DNA of 16,234 nucleotides from NCBI GenBank assembly GCA_007120055.1, contig SKOL01000774.1, positions 1-16,234 on the forward strand, written 5' to 3'. The notes beneath the pieces are model-generated. The model saw only the letters and a list, made by a program, of their open reading frames with translations, made no database searches and was not told the origin of the DNA. Shown here in pieces: positions 6,442 through 12,928 of this stretch. Origin of the DNA: Anaerobacillus sp. (GTDB taxonomy: Bacteria > Bacillota > Bacilli > Bacillales_H > Anaerobacillaceae). Both the position numbers and the translations under genes were made by a program. Each line of letters starts with the position of its first letter. The stretch's first letter is position 1.

Positions 6442-7629
6442 ATGGTTGAAATAGCCGTAGTTAATGTTGGAGATACCATTTGGACAATCGCCAATCGTTA
6501 TGGAGTTTCCGCTGAAGACATTATGAATATTAATGAATTAACAGAAGATTTATCCTTAGTCCCTGGGCAAGCACTTGTCATTCCTTCAAATAGTCGTCAA
6601 TTTTATCAATATTACGAAAGAAGATCGAACATTTTTCGTAATCGTATTGAGACAAATGCTTATATAAGAGCTGAAGAACAAAATGCTGTTAATCTTGTTT
6701 ATAAATATGCCCCCTACTTAACATACTTTAGCGTATCTAGTTATCGAGCGTTAGCTAATGGGGAAATCTCCGATCTTGATGATACCACTGTGTTAACTGC
6801 TATAAAACAAACGACCGCTAAACCGATTTTAGTGATCACAAATTTTACAGGCGAAGAATTCTCCCCAGAAATTACGAGAGAATTATTTACAAACGAAGTA
6901 GCAAGAGACAATTTTATCGAAAATTTATTAGCAATTATGATTGAAAAAAATTACTTTGGGGTAAATATTGACTTTGAGGAAAATTATCCAGAAGATCGTG
7001 AGCTATACAATGAATTTCTTCGCACAATTACACCAAGACTAAAAGAAAATGGCTTCTTAGTTTCAACTGCCATCGCTCCAAAAATCAGCCCTTCTCAACC
7101 TGTAGCATGGTTCGGTGGCCTTGATCATGATTATGCGGCTCACGGTGAAATTGTCGATTTTGTTATATTAATGGCTTATGATATCGGTGGTTGGTTTAGT
7201 GGTCCACCACAAGCTGTTTCACCAGTACCAAACGTTAGAGAAGTATTAAATTATTCGACAACAGTCATTCCTAATGATAAAATCATACTCGGTTTACCTC
7301 TTTATGGTTATGATTGGCAACTCCCGTTTGACCCTGATGTTGATTTTGCTGAAACGATAGGTCCTAGAGAGGCTGTTAATCGCGCTCGTCAACAAGGCAC
7401 AAACATTGAATATGACTTTAATTCCGAAGCCCCATTTTTCACATACTATGATGAAGATGGGAATGAGCATATTGTTTGGTTTGAAGATGCTAGAAGTATG
7501 AAAGCAAAATTAGATTTAGTTAATGAGTACGGTTTACGGGGAGTTAGTTACTTTGTATTAGGAAGAAGCTTCCCGGAAAACTGGGCTTTACTTTCAAAAA
7601 TGTTTTCAATCGAAAAATATAATAATTAA
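6442..7629 (+). CDS. LysM plus GH18 glycosidase, spore-cortex (SleL/YaaH) type
   Basis: 395 aa. One LysM peptidoglycan-binding domain at about 3-48 (VNVGDTIWTIANRYGVS to VPGQALVIP), then a GH18 barrel at about 70-385. The catalytic strand reads GVNIDFEEN, giving Asp177 and Glu179 as the proton-donor pair; the first Asp of the textbook DGxDxDxE is absent, as is usual in the YaaH/SleL branch. MAYDIGGWFSGPPQAVSPV and IILGLPLYGYDW are typical of that branch. Relatives cut N-acetylglucosamine bonds in spore cortex during germination. No signal peptide is seen, in keeping with spore-coat loading from the mother cell. B. subtilis YaaH carries two LysM domains; this one has one, as YdhD does, so I give no symbol. 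AAAGGAGTG lies 8 nt before the ATG. Confidence 0.92.
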   Translation: MVEIAVVNVGDTIWTIANRYGVSAEDIMNINELTEDLSLVPGQALVIPSNSRQFYQYYERRSNIFRNRIETNAYIRAEEQNAVNLVYKYAPYLTYFSVSSYRALANGEISDLDDTTVLTAIKQTTAKPILVITNFTGEEFSPEITRELFTNEVARDNFIENLLAIMIEKNYFGVNIDFEENYPEDRELYNEFLRTITPRLKENGFLVSTAIAPKISPSQPVAWFGGLDHDYAAHGEIVDFVILMAYDIGGWFSGPPQAVSPVPNVREVLNYSTTVIPNDKIILGLPLYGYDWQLPFDPDVDFAETIGPREAVNRARQQGTNIEYDFNSEAPFFTYYDEDGNEHIVWFEDARSMKAKLDLVNEYGLRGVSYFVLGRSFPENWALLSKMFSIEKYNN

Positions 7630-7639
7630 TTTTCGATCT

Positions 7640-7750
7640 AAATGACGGTCTATCGCTATATGGAAAAGGCGGGTGCTTTCCCCTCACTTCACCTTGACTT
7701 TCTAACGAATCTCAGACGTTCGTTCGCAAAAACACCCGCCTTTTTTCATA
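7640..7750 (+). repeat. Family 1 repeat, short form (copy B), doubling as terminator
   Basis: Shortened family 1 element. The terminal stem 7657-7675 with 7733-7750 is very strong (about 17 bp with one bulge, containing AAGGCGGGTG / CACCCGCCTT) and ends in TTTTTT at 7741-7746, so it should terminate transcription of the GH18 gene. Inside, TTCTAACGAATCTCAGA at 7700-7716 and TTCGTTC match the long copies, and AACGAA/TTCGTT still pairs. The middle part of the long form (positions 657-733 of copy A) is absent. The left flank keeps AATGACGG and ATATGGAAAAGGCG as in copy A. Confidence 0.8.
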
Positions 7751-7807
7751 TGAAAATTATTTCATAAAATAAACTTATTTTAATAGGAATTATTTTCATT
7801 TTTTTAG

Positions 7808-7813
7808 TATAAT
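7808..7813 (+). promoter_or_regulatory. Candidate -10 box for the cbpA-like gene
   Basis: TATAAT lies 37 nt before the ATG at 7850 in a very AT-rich stretch. No good -35 box is found 16-18 nt upstream, so this may be an activator-dependent or fortuitous match. Confidence 0.35.
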
Positions 7814-7849
7814 ATCAAGTATTCCCTTAATAAATAGGAGGTCTAAATT

Positions 7850-8479
7850 ATGCAAATTAAATATAATTCTATTCCAAAACACGCTGTAAAGTATTGTACT
7901 GAACTCTTTACCATTGATGAAGCTTTAACACTACTAGAAGATTCGGGTTACCGTTGTGTACCTGTATTAGATAAAGATGAAAAGAAATTTTTAGGGAATA
8001 TCTATAAGTCAAACATTTATGAATATATCGTTAAAAAGACGGGTACAAAAGAAGATAGTATCATGAAGCTTGTAAAGGATGAAAAGATCTTTACATATGA
8101 ACATTCATCTTTTTTCCAAATCTTCTTTACTATTAGTAAATACCCTTATGTAGCAATGCTTACGGAAGAGGGAAACTTCGCAGGTATCGTGACTCACGCT
8201 AACGTTATGGCATTATTAGAAGATTCATGGGGAGTAAAGACCGGTGGCTACTCATTAACAATCTCTACTCACGAATACCAAGGTGCTTTAAAAAAGATTG
8301 TTACTGATATTAATAAATATTGTAATATCCAAAGTTTATTAACATTAGACAATGAAAGCACTTTTTTAAGACGAGTAATTGTTACTTTACCTAAAAACTT
8401 GAGTGAAGACAAATTTAATGAAATTGTTAATAAATTAGAACGAGATGGCTTTAGAGTGTTTGATATCGAAAAATTTTAA
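7850..8479 (+). CDS. cbpA: CBS-domain protein with ACT-like C-terminus, probable c-di-AMP-binding CbpA
   Basis: 209-aa cytosolic protein. A tandem CBS pair fills about residues 1-130 (VKYCTELFTIDEALTLLEDSGYRCVPVLD with FLGNIY, then YPYVAMLTEEGNFAGIVTHANVMALL). The rest, from GGYSLTISTHEYQGALKKIV to the end, has the betaalphabeta look of an ACT-like domain (RRVIVTLP.......I...L...GFRVFDIE). This architecture and length match Listeria CbpA, a c-di-AMP-binding protein; the ligand here is inferred from family. It is distinct from the shorter CbpB/DarB (YkuL). AGGAGGT lies 8 nt before the ATG. The ferritin gene follows after 55 nt with no hairpin between, so the two are probably co-transcribed. 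Confidence 0.8.
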   Translation: MQIKYNSIPKHAVKYCTELFTIDEALTLLEDSGYRCVPVLDKDEKKFLGNIYKSNIYEYIVKKTGTKEDSIMKLVKDEKIFTYEHSSFFQIFFTISKYPYVAMLTEEGNFAGIVTHANVMALLEDSWGVKTGGYSLTISTHEYQGALKKIVTDINKYCNIQSLLTLDNESTFLRRVIVTLPKNLSEDKFNEIVNKLERDGFRVFDIEKF

Positions 8480-8534
8480 TCCACTAACCTATATGTTATA
8501 CTTTGATATATAAATTTAAAAGGGGAGTTAATTA

Positions 8535-9041
8535 ATGGTAAGTGAAAAATTAGTAAAAGCTTTAAATGATCAAATGAATTTTGAATTTGAATCAGCTAAC
8601 GTATATTTAGCAATGGCAGCTTATTGCGCTTCAGAAAGCCTTGATGGTTTTGCTAACTTCTTTTTAGTGCAGGCTGAAGAAGAACGTTTTCACGCGATGA
8701 AATTCTTTAATTTTATTAACGATATCGGACATCGTGCCACGATCAGTCAAATGGCAGAACCAGTTAACGACTATAAATCGGTTCTTGATGCCTTCGAACA
8801 AGGCTTAGAACACGAAAAAGCCGTTTCGAAGAAGATTTACGATATTGCTGATATTGCTTTGGATGAACGAGAACATGCAACAATGGCTTTCTTAAAATGG
8901 TTTATTGAAGAGCAAGTAGAAGAAGAAGCTAGTTTTGACGCAATTATTCAAAAACTACGTCGCATCGAAAATGATAGCAATGCATTCTTCATGCTTGATA
9001 GTGAATTTGCAACTAGAAAATTCACTCCACCAGCTGAATAG
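8535..9041 (+). CDS. Non-haem ferritin (FtnA type)
   Basis: 168-aa four-helix ferritin subunit that forms an iron-storage shell. The ferroxidase ligands are in place: Glu17 in MNFEFESANVYLAM, Glu50 and His53 in AEEERFHAMKFF, Glu93 in LEHEKAVSKKI and Gln126 in FIEEQVEEE. The short fifth helix ends DSEFATRKF. It lacks the haem-binding Met pattern of bacterioferritin and is longer and different from Dps. GGGGAG precedes the ATG at 8535. No clear Fur or PerR box stands out upstream, though the region is AT-rich enough to hide one. A strong hairpin follows the stop. Pairing with a CbpA-like gene is unusual and may reflect co-transcription only. Confidence 0.96.
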   Translation: MVSEKLVKALNDQMNFEFESANVYLAMAAYCASESLDGFANFFLVQAEEERFHAMKFFNFINDIGHRATISQMAEPVNDYKSVLDAFEQGLEHEKAVSKKIYDIADIALDEREHATMAFLKWFIEEQVEEEASFDAIIQKLRRIENDSNAFFMLDSEFATRKFTPPAE

Positions 9042-9046
9042 AAAAG

Positions 9047-9094
9047 AACGTCCGCCAAGCGTCATTTTAGTTTGACACTCGGCGGACGTTTTAC
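9047..9094. terminator. Terminator after the ferritin gene
   Basis: Perfect 10-bp stem, AACGTCCGCC at 9047-9056 with GGCGGACGTT at 9081-9090, with a small inner stem GTCA/TGAC (9061-9064, 9074-9077) and T-rich sequence after it. It begins 5 nt past the ferritin stop and faces the end of the convergent gene at 9103, so it may act on both strands. Confidence 0.85.
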
Positions 9095-9102
9095 TTGCTT
9101 AT

Positions 9103-9393
9103 CTAAAATAAAAAAGCTAAAAACAGAAAAGCAACAAATGTAGAGAAACACATTCCACTGACACTTAAAAACCACTTCTTTTTTGGTGTCGTTTTTGCAT
9201 CATACATGTCTACAACTAAGTAATGAATGGCTATACAAACACAAAAGAAAAAAAGTAAGAAAAGGTAACCTACAACTTGAACGGTCATCGTTTGTGAAAG
9301 AAGTAAAAATATAGAATACTGTAATACAAAATATCCACCAATAATAAATGCGGCATGTAAAATTAATATCGTACAAAATAATTTGTAATTCAT
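9103..9393 (-). CDS. Small three-helix membrane protein, unknown function
   Basis: 96-residue very hydrophobic protein that I do not recognise. Three membrane spans are visible: about 6-33, 38-61 and 74-95. A polar stretch VVDMYDAKTTPKKKW separates spans two and three; its positive charge suggests it faces the cytoplasm, putting the N-terminus outside. Cys residues at 7, 51, 53 and 82. GGGGAGGT lies 5 nt before the ATG at 9393, a strong ribosome binding site, which supports a real gene. It stands alone: convergent with ferritin, and separated from racA by 580 bp of repeats. No function is proposed. Confidence 0.7.
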   Translation of the reverse strand: MNYKLFCTILILHAAFIIGGYFVLQYSIFLLLSQTMTVQVVGYLFLLFFFCVCIAIHYLVVDMYDAKTTPKKKWFLSVSGMCFSTFVAFLFLAFLF

Positions 9394-9466
9394 GTAATAC
9401 CTCCCCTGAAATTATAGTCCTCTCCCATTATTGGTACAAAATCACATAAACATACTCCTCTTCCAC

Positions 9467-9763
9467 CAAAACCGCCAATGAAGAATTACCGTCACCATCT
9501 AACATGTAAAAGTCGGGCGATTTTCTTCACTTCGCTGTGAAGCTACTGACCTCAATCACATCATGTGAAACTCCTTAGAGAATTCATCATGCAGGTTTGC
9601 GACGAGTAACCGCAGGAGCACCCTTCTAACGAATCTCAGAGGCTCGTTCAGGAAAATCGCCCTCCTTTTTACATACAAAACCAGTATGACGACTTACCGT
9701 CAGATCTATGATGTAAATTCAATGTTTTTCTCCAACTTTCTGCTTTCCAACTAACTAACCAAC
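9467..9763 (+). repeat. Structured intergenic repeat, family 1, long form (copy C)
   Basis: Second long copy, filling half of the 9394-9975 gap. Segments 9530-9542, 9544-9565, 9596-9620 and 9623-9649 are identical to copy A. The terminal stem 9504-9524 with 9653-9674 pairs over about 20 positions but has a different sequence from copy A. The flanks are themselves a loose direct repeat of about 42 bp: AAAACC..(A)ATGA.G...ACCGTCA..ATCTA..ATGTAAA before and after the stem. It ends at CTAACTAACCAAC just before a minus-strand terminator. Bases 9394-9466 and 9946-9975 hold nothing I can name. Confidence 0.85.
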
Positions 9764-9766
9764 TAT

Positions 9767-9797
9767 AAAAAAAGGTAACCAATTAGTGTTGGTCACC
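9767..9797 (-). terminator. Intrinsic terminator downstream of racA
   Basis: On the minus strand, GGTGACCAA (9797-9789), a 6-nt loop, and TTGGTTACC (9782-9774) form a 9-bp stem with one G-U pair, followed by seven T at 9773-9767. It would end racA transcripts after they pass the family 2 repeat. Confidence 0.8.
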
Positions 9798-9834
9798 TCC
9801 TTCTATAAATTTTCATTATATTTTTCTAAATTAA

Positions 9835-9945
9835 TCAATTTCATATTCCATTATTTCCGCCACTAAGATCAATTTATATTCGTCAAAACCATTCGCAAAC
9901 TATATATTGCGTGATGCGGCTCATTTTTGGTAATTATGAAATTCA
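9835..9945. repeat. Family 2 inverted-end repeat (copy 2)
   Basis: Same layout as 3493-3602. The right end, AATTATGAAATTCA at 9932-9945, is identical to that of copy 1; the left end (9835-9848) has drifted. CGCCACTAAGATC and GGTAATTATGAAATTCAC are shared. The inner stem (about 9871-9882 with 9893-9908) has a different sequence from copy 1 and pairs imperfectly. Confidence 0.7.
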
Positions 9946-9975
9946 CTTAATTAAGGGTTTGAATTGATATAGCTA

Positions 9976-10527
9976 TTATAAAGAAAACATTCTCATTAAT
10001 TTATTTTTCTTTGGTTTTTCTAATTTAGCTGGAATTTGGCTTACATTTTCTCCTACCACTTTTTTCTGTACTGGTGCTAAATGTTGTTCCATTTTTCGCA
10101 TTCTCTCGTCTATTTTACTAACCATGCTAAATAGACTGTCTAATTCTGAACGATGCTGTAACACTTGATATTCTACAACTTCATCAGCTTTAACTGATAA
10201 TTTTCTTTCTAGCTGCTCAATATGGATCATTAGTTGTTCTAGTTTTTGCTCAAATACATCAGCACGTATCATCTCTTCCTTAGGAAGAACATCCTTTTTT
10301 AACATTTGGAAATTTGTATCTTTTTCCAGAATCCCTTTCATTGTTAGCCCATCATTAAGTTGATCTTTAATCCTTTTTAAAAGTCCTATTTCTTTTTCAG
10401 CTATTAAGTAATGACCTTGCTCATTCGTTTGGCAAGGAATATTAAAGTATTTAATCCACCTTTGTATTGTTGTCGGATTTACTCCTAACTGATCGGAAAC
10501 TGCCTTTGTTTTATACCCCTTCATCAT
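9976..10527 (-). CDS. racA: RacA-like chromosome-anchoring protein
   Basis: 183 aa, against 184 for B. subtilis RacA. A MerR-type helix-turn-helix fills about residues 1-70 (YKTKAVSDQLGVNPTTIQRWIKYFNIP, then the wing-like NEQGHYLI typical of RacA). Residues 85-150 form a coiled coil (EQKLEQLMIHIEQLERKLSVKADEVV..., then LDSLFSMVSKIDERMRKMEQHL). The tail KLEKPKKNKLMRMFSL is basic and amphipathic, as expected for membrane or DivIVA contact. RacA binds centromere-like sites around the origin and ties them to the cell pole early in sporulation. AAAGGGG precedes the first of two adjacent ATG codons; either could be used. A MerR-like phage or plasmid regulator with the same domains is the alternative. 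Confidence 0.75.
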   Translation of the reverse strand: MMKGYKTKAVSDQLGVNPTTIQRWIKYFNIPCQTNEQGHYLIAEKEIGLLKRIKDQLNDGLTMKGILEKDTNFQMLKKDVLPKEEMIRADVFEQKLEQLMIHIEQLERKLSVKADEVVEYQVLQHRSELDSLFSMVSKIDERMRKMEQHLAPVQKKVVGENVSQIPAKLEKPKKNKLMRMFSL

Positions 10528-10562
10528 AAAACGATACCCCTTTCAAGACTATTTTATATACG

Positions 10563-10590
10563 TATTTCTTTTTTATTTTCTTAATCCCTT
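10563..10590 (-). promoter_or_regulatory. Candidate sigma-H-type promoter for racA
   Basis: On the minus strand, GAAGGGATT (10591-10583) resembles the sigma-H -35 (RnAGGAwWW), and AAGAAAT (10570-10564) the -10 (RnnGAAT), with about 13 nt between. RacA is a sporulation-onset gene in B. subtilis under sigma-H, which makes the match attractive, but each box has a mismatch. Confidence 0.35.
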
Positions 10591-10595
10591 CACCC

Positions 10596-10622
10596 TTGAC
10601 AAAACTAGTTTTTGTTCGTCAA
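10596..10622. promoter_or_regulatory. Inverted repeat upstream of racA, possible operator
   Basis: TTGAC at 10596-10600 and GTCAA at 10618-10622 flank an inner palindrome AAAACTAGTTTT at 10601-10612. It lies about 70 bp before the racA start, in the shared upstream region of racA and sspM. A protein site or a chance AT-rich palindrome; no regulator is assigned. Confidence 0.3.
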
Positions 10623-10703
10623 AGAAAGTGCTATTATGGCAAAAAAAATTATTATTTACATGAAAATTCTACAAAAGCACAAACTATATTTGTAAATCAT
10701 TTT

Positions 10704-10752
10704 ATGTTTTAAAGGAATTCAAAAGCTTTTTTATTGAGCCTTTTTAAAACAT
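10704..10752 (+). promoter_or_regulatory. Hairpin in the sspM leader
   Basis: ATGTTTTAAAGG at 10704-10715 pairs with CCTTTTTAAAACAT at 10739-10752 (12 bp, two bulged bases), followed by AGCTG and seven T at 10758-10764. It ends about 19 nt before the sspM ribosome binding site. It could be an attenuator or read-through block, or an unrelated stem. Confidence 0.4.
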
Positions 10753-10783
10753 AGCTGTTTTTTTATGTAAGGTGGTGAAAACG

Positions 10784-10909
10784 ATGGACAATCGCAGTAA
10801 AGAACAAATGAAGAAAGCGCAACAAAAAGACAAAAGACAACGCGGAACTGAAAATGCGCCAGGTCAAGCTGACAAAAAGCTAGGTGGACCTGATCGCCCT
10901 TCAACATAA
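10784..10909 (+). CDS. sspM: Minor small acid-soluble spore protein SspM
   Basis: A 41-residue basic, hydrophilic protein, MDNRSKEQMKKAQQKDKRQR followed by GTENAPGQADKKLGGPDRPST. The C-terminal DKKLGGPDRPST is almost identical to the end of B. subtilis SspM (LDKKLGGPNRPST, from memory), a minor spore protein made in the forespore and of unknown role. No Cys, no hydrophobic stretch. AAGGTGGTG lies 6 nt before the ATG. In B. subtilis sspM lies in the ypp region near recU and ponA, as here. A family 3 repeat starts 4 nt after the stop. I could not find a convincing sigma-G -35/-10 pair. Confidence 0.88.
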   Translation: MDNRSKEQMKKAQQKDKRQRGTENAPGQADKKLGGPDRPST

Positions 10910-10913
10910 AAGA

Positions 10914-11033
10914 GGGCTAGCTTATAAGTGTCAGACATTAGGTAAAAAACTTCCTAAATAAAGGTGAATAGTTTATTATACGTCTATATTTGGGTGGCTA
11001 ACGATGTCTGACACTTTGTTTTTGGACATCCCA
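10914..11033 (-). repeat. Family 3 repeat (copy 2), between convergent sspM and yppC
   Basis: Read on the minus strand this copy aligns end to end with 4875-4991. Inverted ends are GTGTCAGACAT at 10928-10938 and GATGTCTGACAC at 11003-11014. Length about 120 bp, nearly that of copy 1. Shared interior words include CAAATATAG and TTTAG.AAGTT (minus strand). It lies between two convergent genes, so its long hairpin could serve as a two-way terminator. Bases 11034-11097 show nothing else. Confidence 0.8.
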
Positions 11034-11097
11034 CTTTATTCTTCACAAAATAACCGCTCCTTGTATTCAAACCTCAATTAATTACAAATCCTCATGG

Positions 11098-12096
11098 TTA
11101 TTTATTTAATTTTTCACGAAAGAATCGCAATAAACCTTGTTCAAGTTTAGTAGCTACTTCTAATTGACGTTGTTTTTTATAGTACCATTCTGTGAGCTCA
11201 TATTTTTTTATAATCTTTGTAGGTTCCATATATCGACTAACCTTTTTAGCTGTTTTATTGTTATACCAATCACTAAAGTCTGAACGATGATGATTGATTA
11301 CTGGATAAGTTTCCCTTAGTGCCGGGGTTCGTTTCCTGTCAATTTTTTGTATAAACTGTTCATAATCAAATCGTGAACCTGTATGTTCAACTTTCGCTGC
11401 AAATGTTTGAATTGGCTTTTTTTCTTTGGATGTAAATAATAACCACGCTAACCGTTTTCCTAACGCAATTCGATTTTTTACTTTTGTAAACCCATGCACT
11501 GAAAACCCATATAATCTTCCATCTAATGTAGGGAAAATAACGGTACTAAAATGTAATAAATCTTCAATGACAAATGGAAGGCTACCAAACACTTTATCGT
11601 GATAATATGGATCTTCAATTACGGGCATTTGAATTATGTGTTGTTCATTCACAATTAAAGCCGTGCAAAGCCTTTCTATATCTTGTTTATTCCAAAAGTT
11701 AGTCCACTCCTTTTCCATATACCGCGAAACGTGTAAAAACTTTAACAAATGAAATAACGGTCGCCCTACTCTTTTAGAAGCTTCATAAAGAAGGAGCTGC
11801 GGATATGCATCTGAGAATATTAACCAATTTGCACGTTCGTATGTTAAATATAAAATTTCGCGATACTGCTTCGGTATGAGCTTACTAAAAATTTCACCTT
11901 CTAAATCTGTCATATTCCATCCGGCATTTCTCGACACAAAGCTTGCTAAACACGCCCAAATGATCTCTTTATGTTTCATATAAAATTCATTATAAAGTAC
12001 GGTACGTGAAATATTATCGATATTTCCTTTCTCCGTTCTCCTCTTTATTTCCTCAATAAGTAATTTTTCCTCTTTTGCAACACTATAGATGACCAA
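11098..12096 (-). CDS. yppC: DUF2515 family protein YppC
   Basis: 332-aa soluble protein of the DUF2515 family, close to the length of B. subtilis YppC, function unknown. Characteristic stretch near the N-terminus: ISRTVLYNEFYMKHKEIIWA, then ASFVSRNAGWNMTDLEGE. Rich in aromatic residues and basic in the last third (RKRTPALRETYPVINHHRSDFSDWYN). The start is a TTG at 12096; no in-frame ATG lies nearby and the first ATG inside would remove the conserved N-terminal part. A purine-rich AAGGGAAGTGGG precedes it. It is divergent from recU with 120 bp between the starts, as in the Bacillus yppC-recU-ponA neighbourhood. No catalytic motif is recognised. Confidence 0.88.
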   Translation of the reverse strand: MVIYSVAKEEKLLIEEIKRRTEKGNIDNISRTVLYNEFYMKHKEIIWACLASFVSRNAGWNMTDLEGEIFSKLIPKQYREILYLTYERANWLIFSDAYPQLLLYEASKRVGRPLFHLLKFLHVSRYMEKEWTNFWNKQDIERLCTALIVNEQHIIQMPVIEDPYYHDKVFGSLPFVIEDLLHFSTVIFPTLDGRLYGFSVHGFTKVKNRIALGKRLAWLLFTSKEKKPIQTFAAKVEHTGSRFDYEQFIQKIDRKRTPALRETYPVINHHRSDFSDWYNNKTAKKVSRYMEPTKIIKKYELTEWYYKKQRQLEVATKLEQGLLRFFREKLNK

Positions 12097-12216
12097 TGTC
12101 CCACTTCCCTTTTAAACGTATGATCTATTCAAATTGTAAGATTTATGGTATGATTGAGTGATGGAATAAAGTATACTAAATCTTTATTTCATAATTTTTA
12201 GTAAAGGGTGCAGCGC

Positions 12217-12825
12217 ATGTCAATTCGTTATCCTAATGGAAAAGCCTATATCCCGAAGCAAAATGACCACAATAAAGTAAGTAAAAAAAATTCAATTTCA
12301 TACGGAAATCGAGGGATGAGCCTAGAAGAAGATATTAACATTTCTAATGAGTATTATTTAGCTAAAGGGATTGCTGTTATTCATAAAAAGCCAACTCCTT
12401 TGCAAATAGTTAAAGTTGACTACCCTAAACGTAGTGCTGCTGTAATTAAAGAAGCCTACTTCCAACAAGCTTCTACTACTGACTACAACGGTGTTTTCAA
12501 AGGTAAGTATATAGACTTTGAAGCTAAGGAAACAAAAAATAAAACGTCATTTCCATTAAAGAACTTTCATAAACATCAAATAGAGCATATGAGACAAGTT
12601 TTATCTCAACAAGGGATCTGTTTTGCACTGTTAAGGTTCTCTACAATTGATGAGGTTTATTTATTAGATGCTGAACATTTATGTTCTTTTTGGTATAAAC
12701 AAGAACATGACCGTAAATCAATTCCTAAATCGGAAATTGAAGCTTTAGGACATGCAATTGGCAATGGTCTTTATCCTCGGATAGACTATTTATCAGTTGT
12801 TGAAAATATTTATTTTGTTCATTGA
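12217..12825 (+). CDS. recU: Holliday junction resolvase RecU
   Basis: 202-aa endonuclease that resolves Holliday junctions in recombination and chromosome segregation. The sequence follows B. subtilis RecU closely: IRYPNGK at the N-terminus, [14 protein letters not shown], the [13 protein letters not shown] strand, [14 protein letters not shown] and the nuclease core [28 protein letters not shown]. Catalytic residues are Asp89, Asp100, Glu102 and Lys104. I start at the ATG at 12217, which has AAAGGGTG 6 nt before it; the in-frame GTG at 12208 lies inside that ribosome binding site. recU and ponA form a known pair in Bacillus; here 103 bp and a hairpin separate them, so ponA may be only partly read from the recU promoter. 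Confidence 0.96.
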   Translation: MSIRYPNGKAYIPKQNDHNKVSKKNSISYGNRGMSLEEDINISNEYYLAKGIAVIHKKPTPLQIVKVDYPKRSAAVIKEAYFQQASTTDYNGVFKGKYIDFEAKETKNKTSFPLKNFHKHQIEHMRQVLSQQGICFALLRFSTIDEVYLLDAEHLCSFWYKQEHDRKSIPKSEIEALGHAIGNGLYPRIDYLSVVENIYFVH

Positions 12826-12826
12826 G

Positions 12827-12902
12827 TGAATTTCACCATAAACGAACCACACTTTGCAATATCTCGTTGGGAAGTGTGGTGCTGAATTAATGATGAAATT
12901 CA
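12827..12902. repeat. Inverted-end hairpin element between recU and ponA (possible family 2 copy 3)
   Basis: A 76-bp element starting 1 nt after the recU stop. Ends TGAATTTCA (12827-12835) and TGAAATTCA (12894-12902) are exact complements and match the family 2 ends. An inner perfect 9-bp hairpin pairs ACCACACTT at 12846-12854 with AAGTGTGGT at 12872-12880. The interior is not visibly similar to copies 1 and 2, so membership rests on the ends and layout. No T-run follows the inner stem, so strong termination before ponA is unlikely. Confidence 0.6.
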
Positions 12903-12928
12903 TTAAATAATTGAAAGGAAGATGGATC

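Noticed and set aside
7751..7799. TGAAAAT...ATTTTCA inverted repeat before cbpA, considered as Fur or PerR box
   Set aside because: Neither half matches the 7-1-7 consensus well and the arms are 35 bp apart in very AT-rich DNA.
581..9763. Repeats considered as a CRISPR array
   Set aside because: Copies are kilobases apart, vary in sequence and have no regular spacers or cas genes.
9786..9804. TTGGTCACCTCCTTCT resembling the 3' end of 16S rRNA
   Set aside because: The match has gaps, there is no upstream rRNA sequence, and the stretch is explained as one arm of a terminator hairpin.
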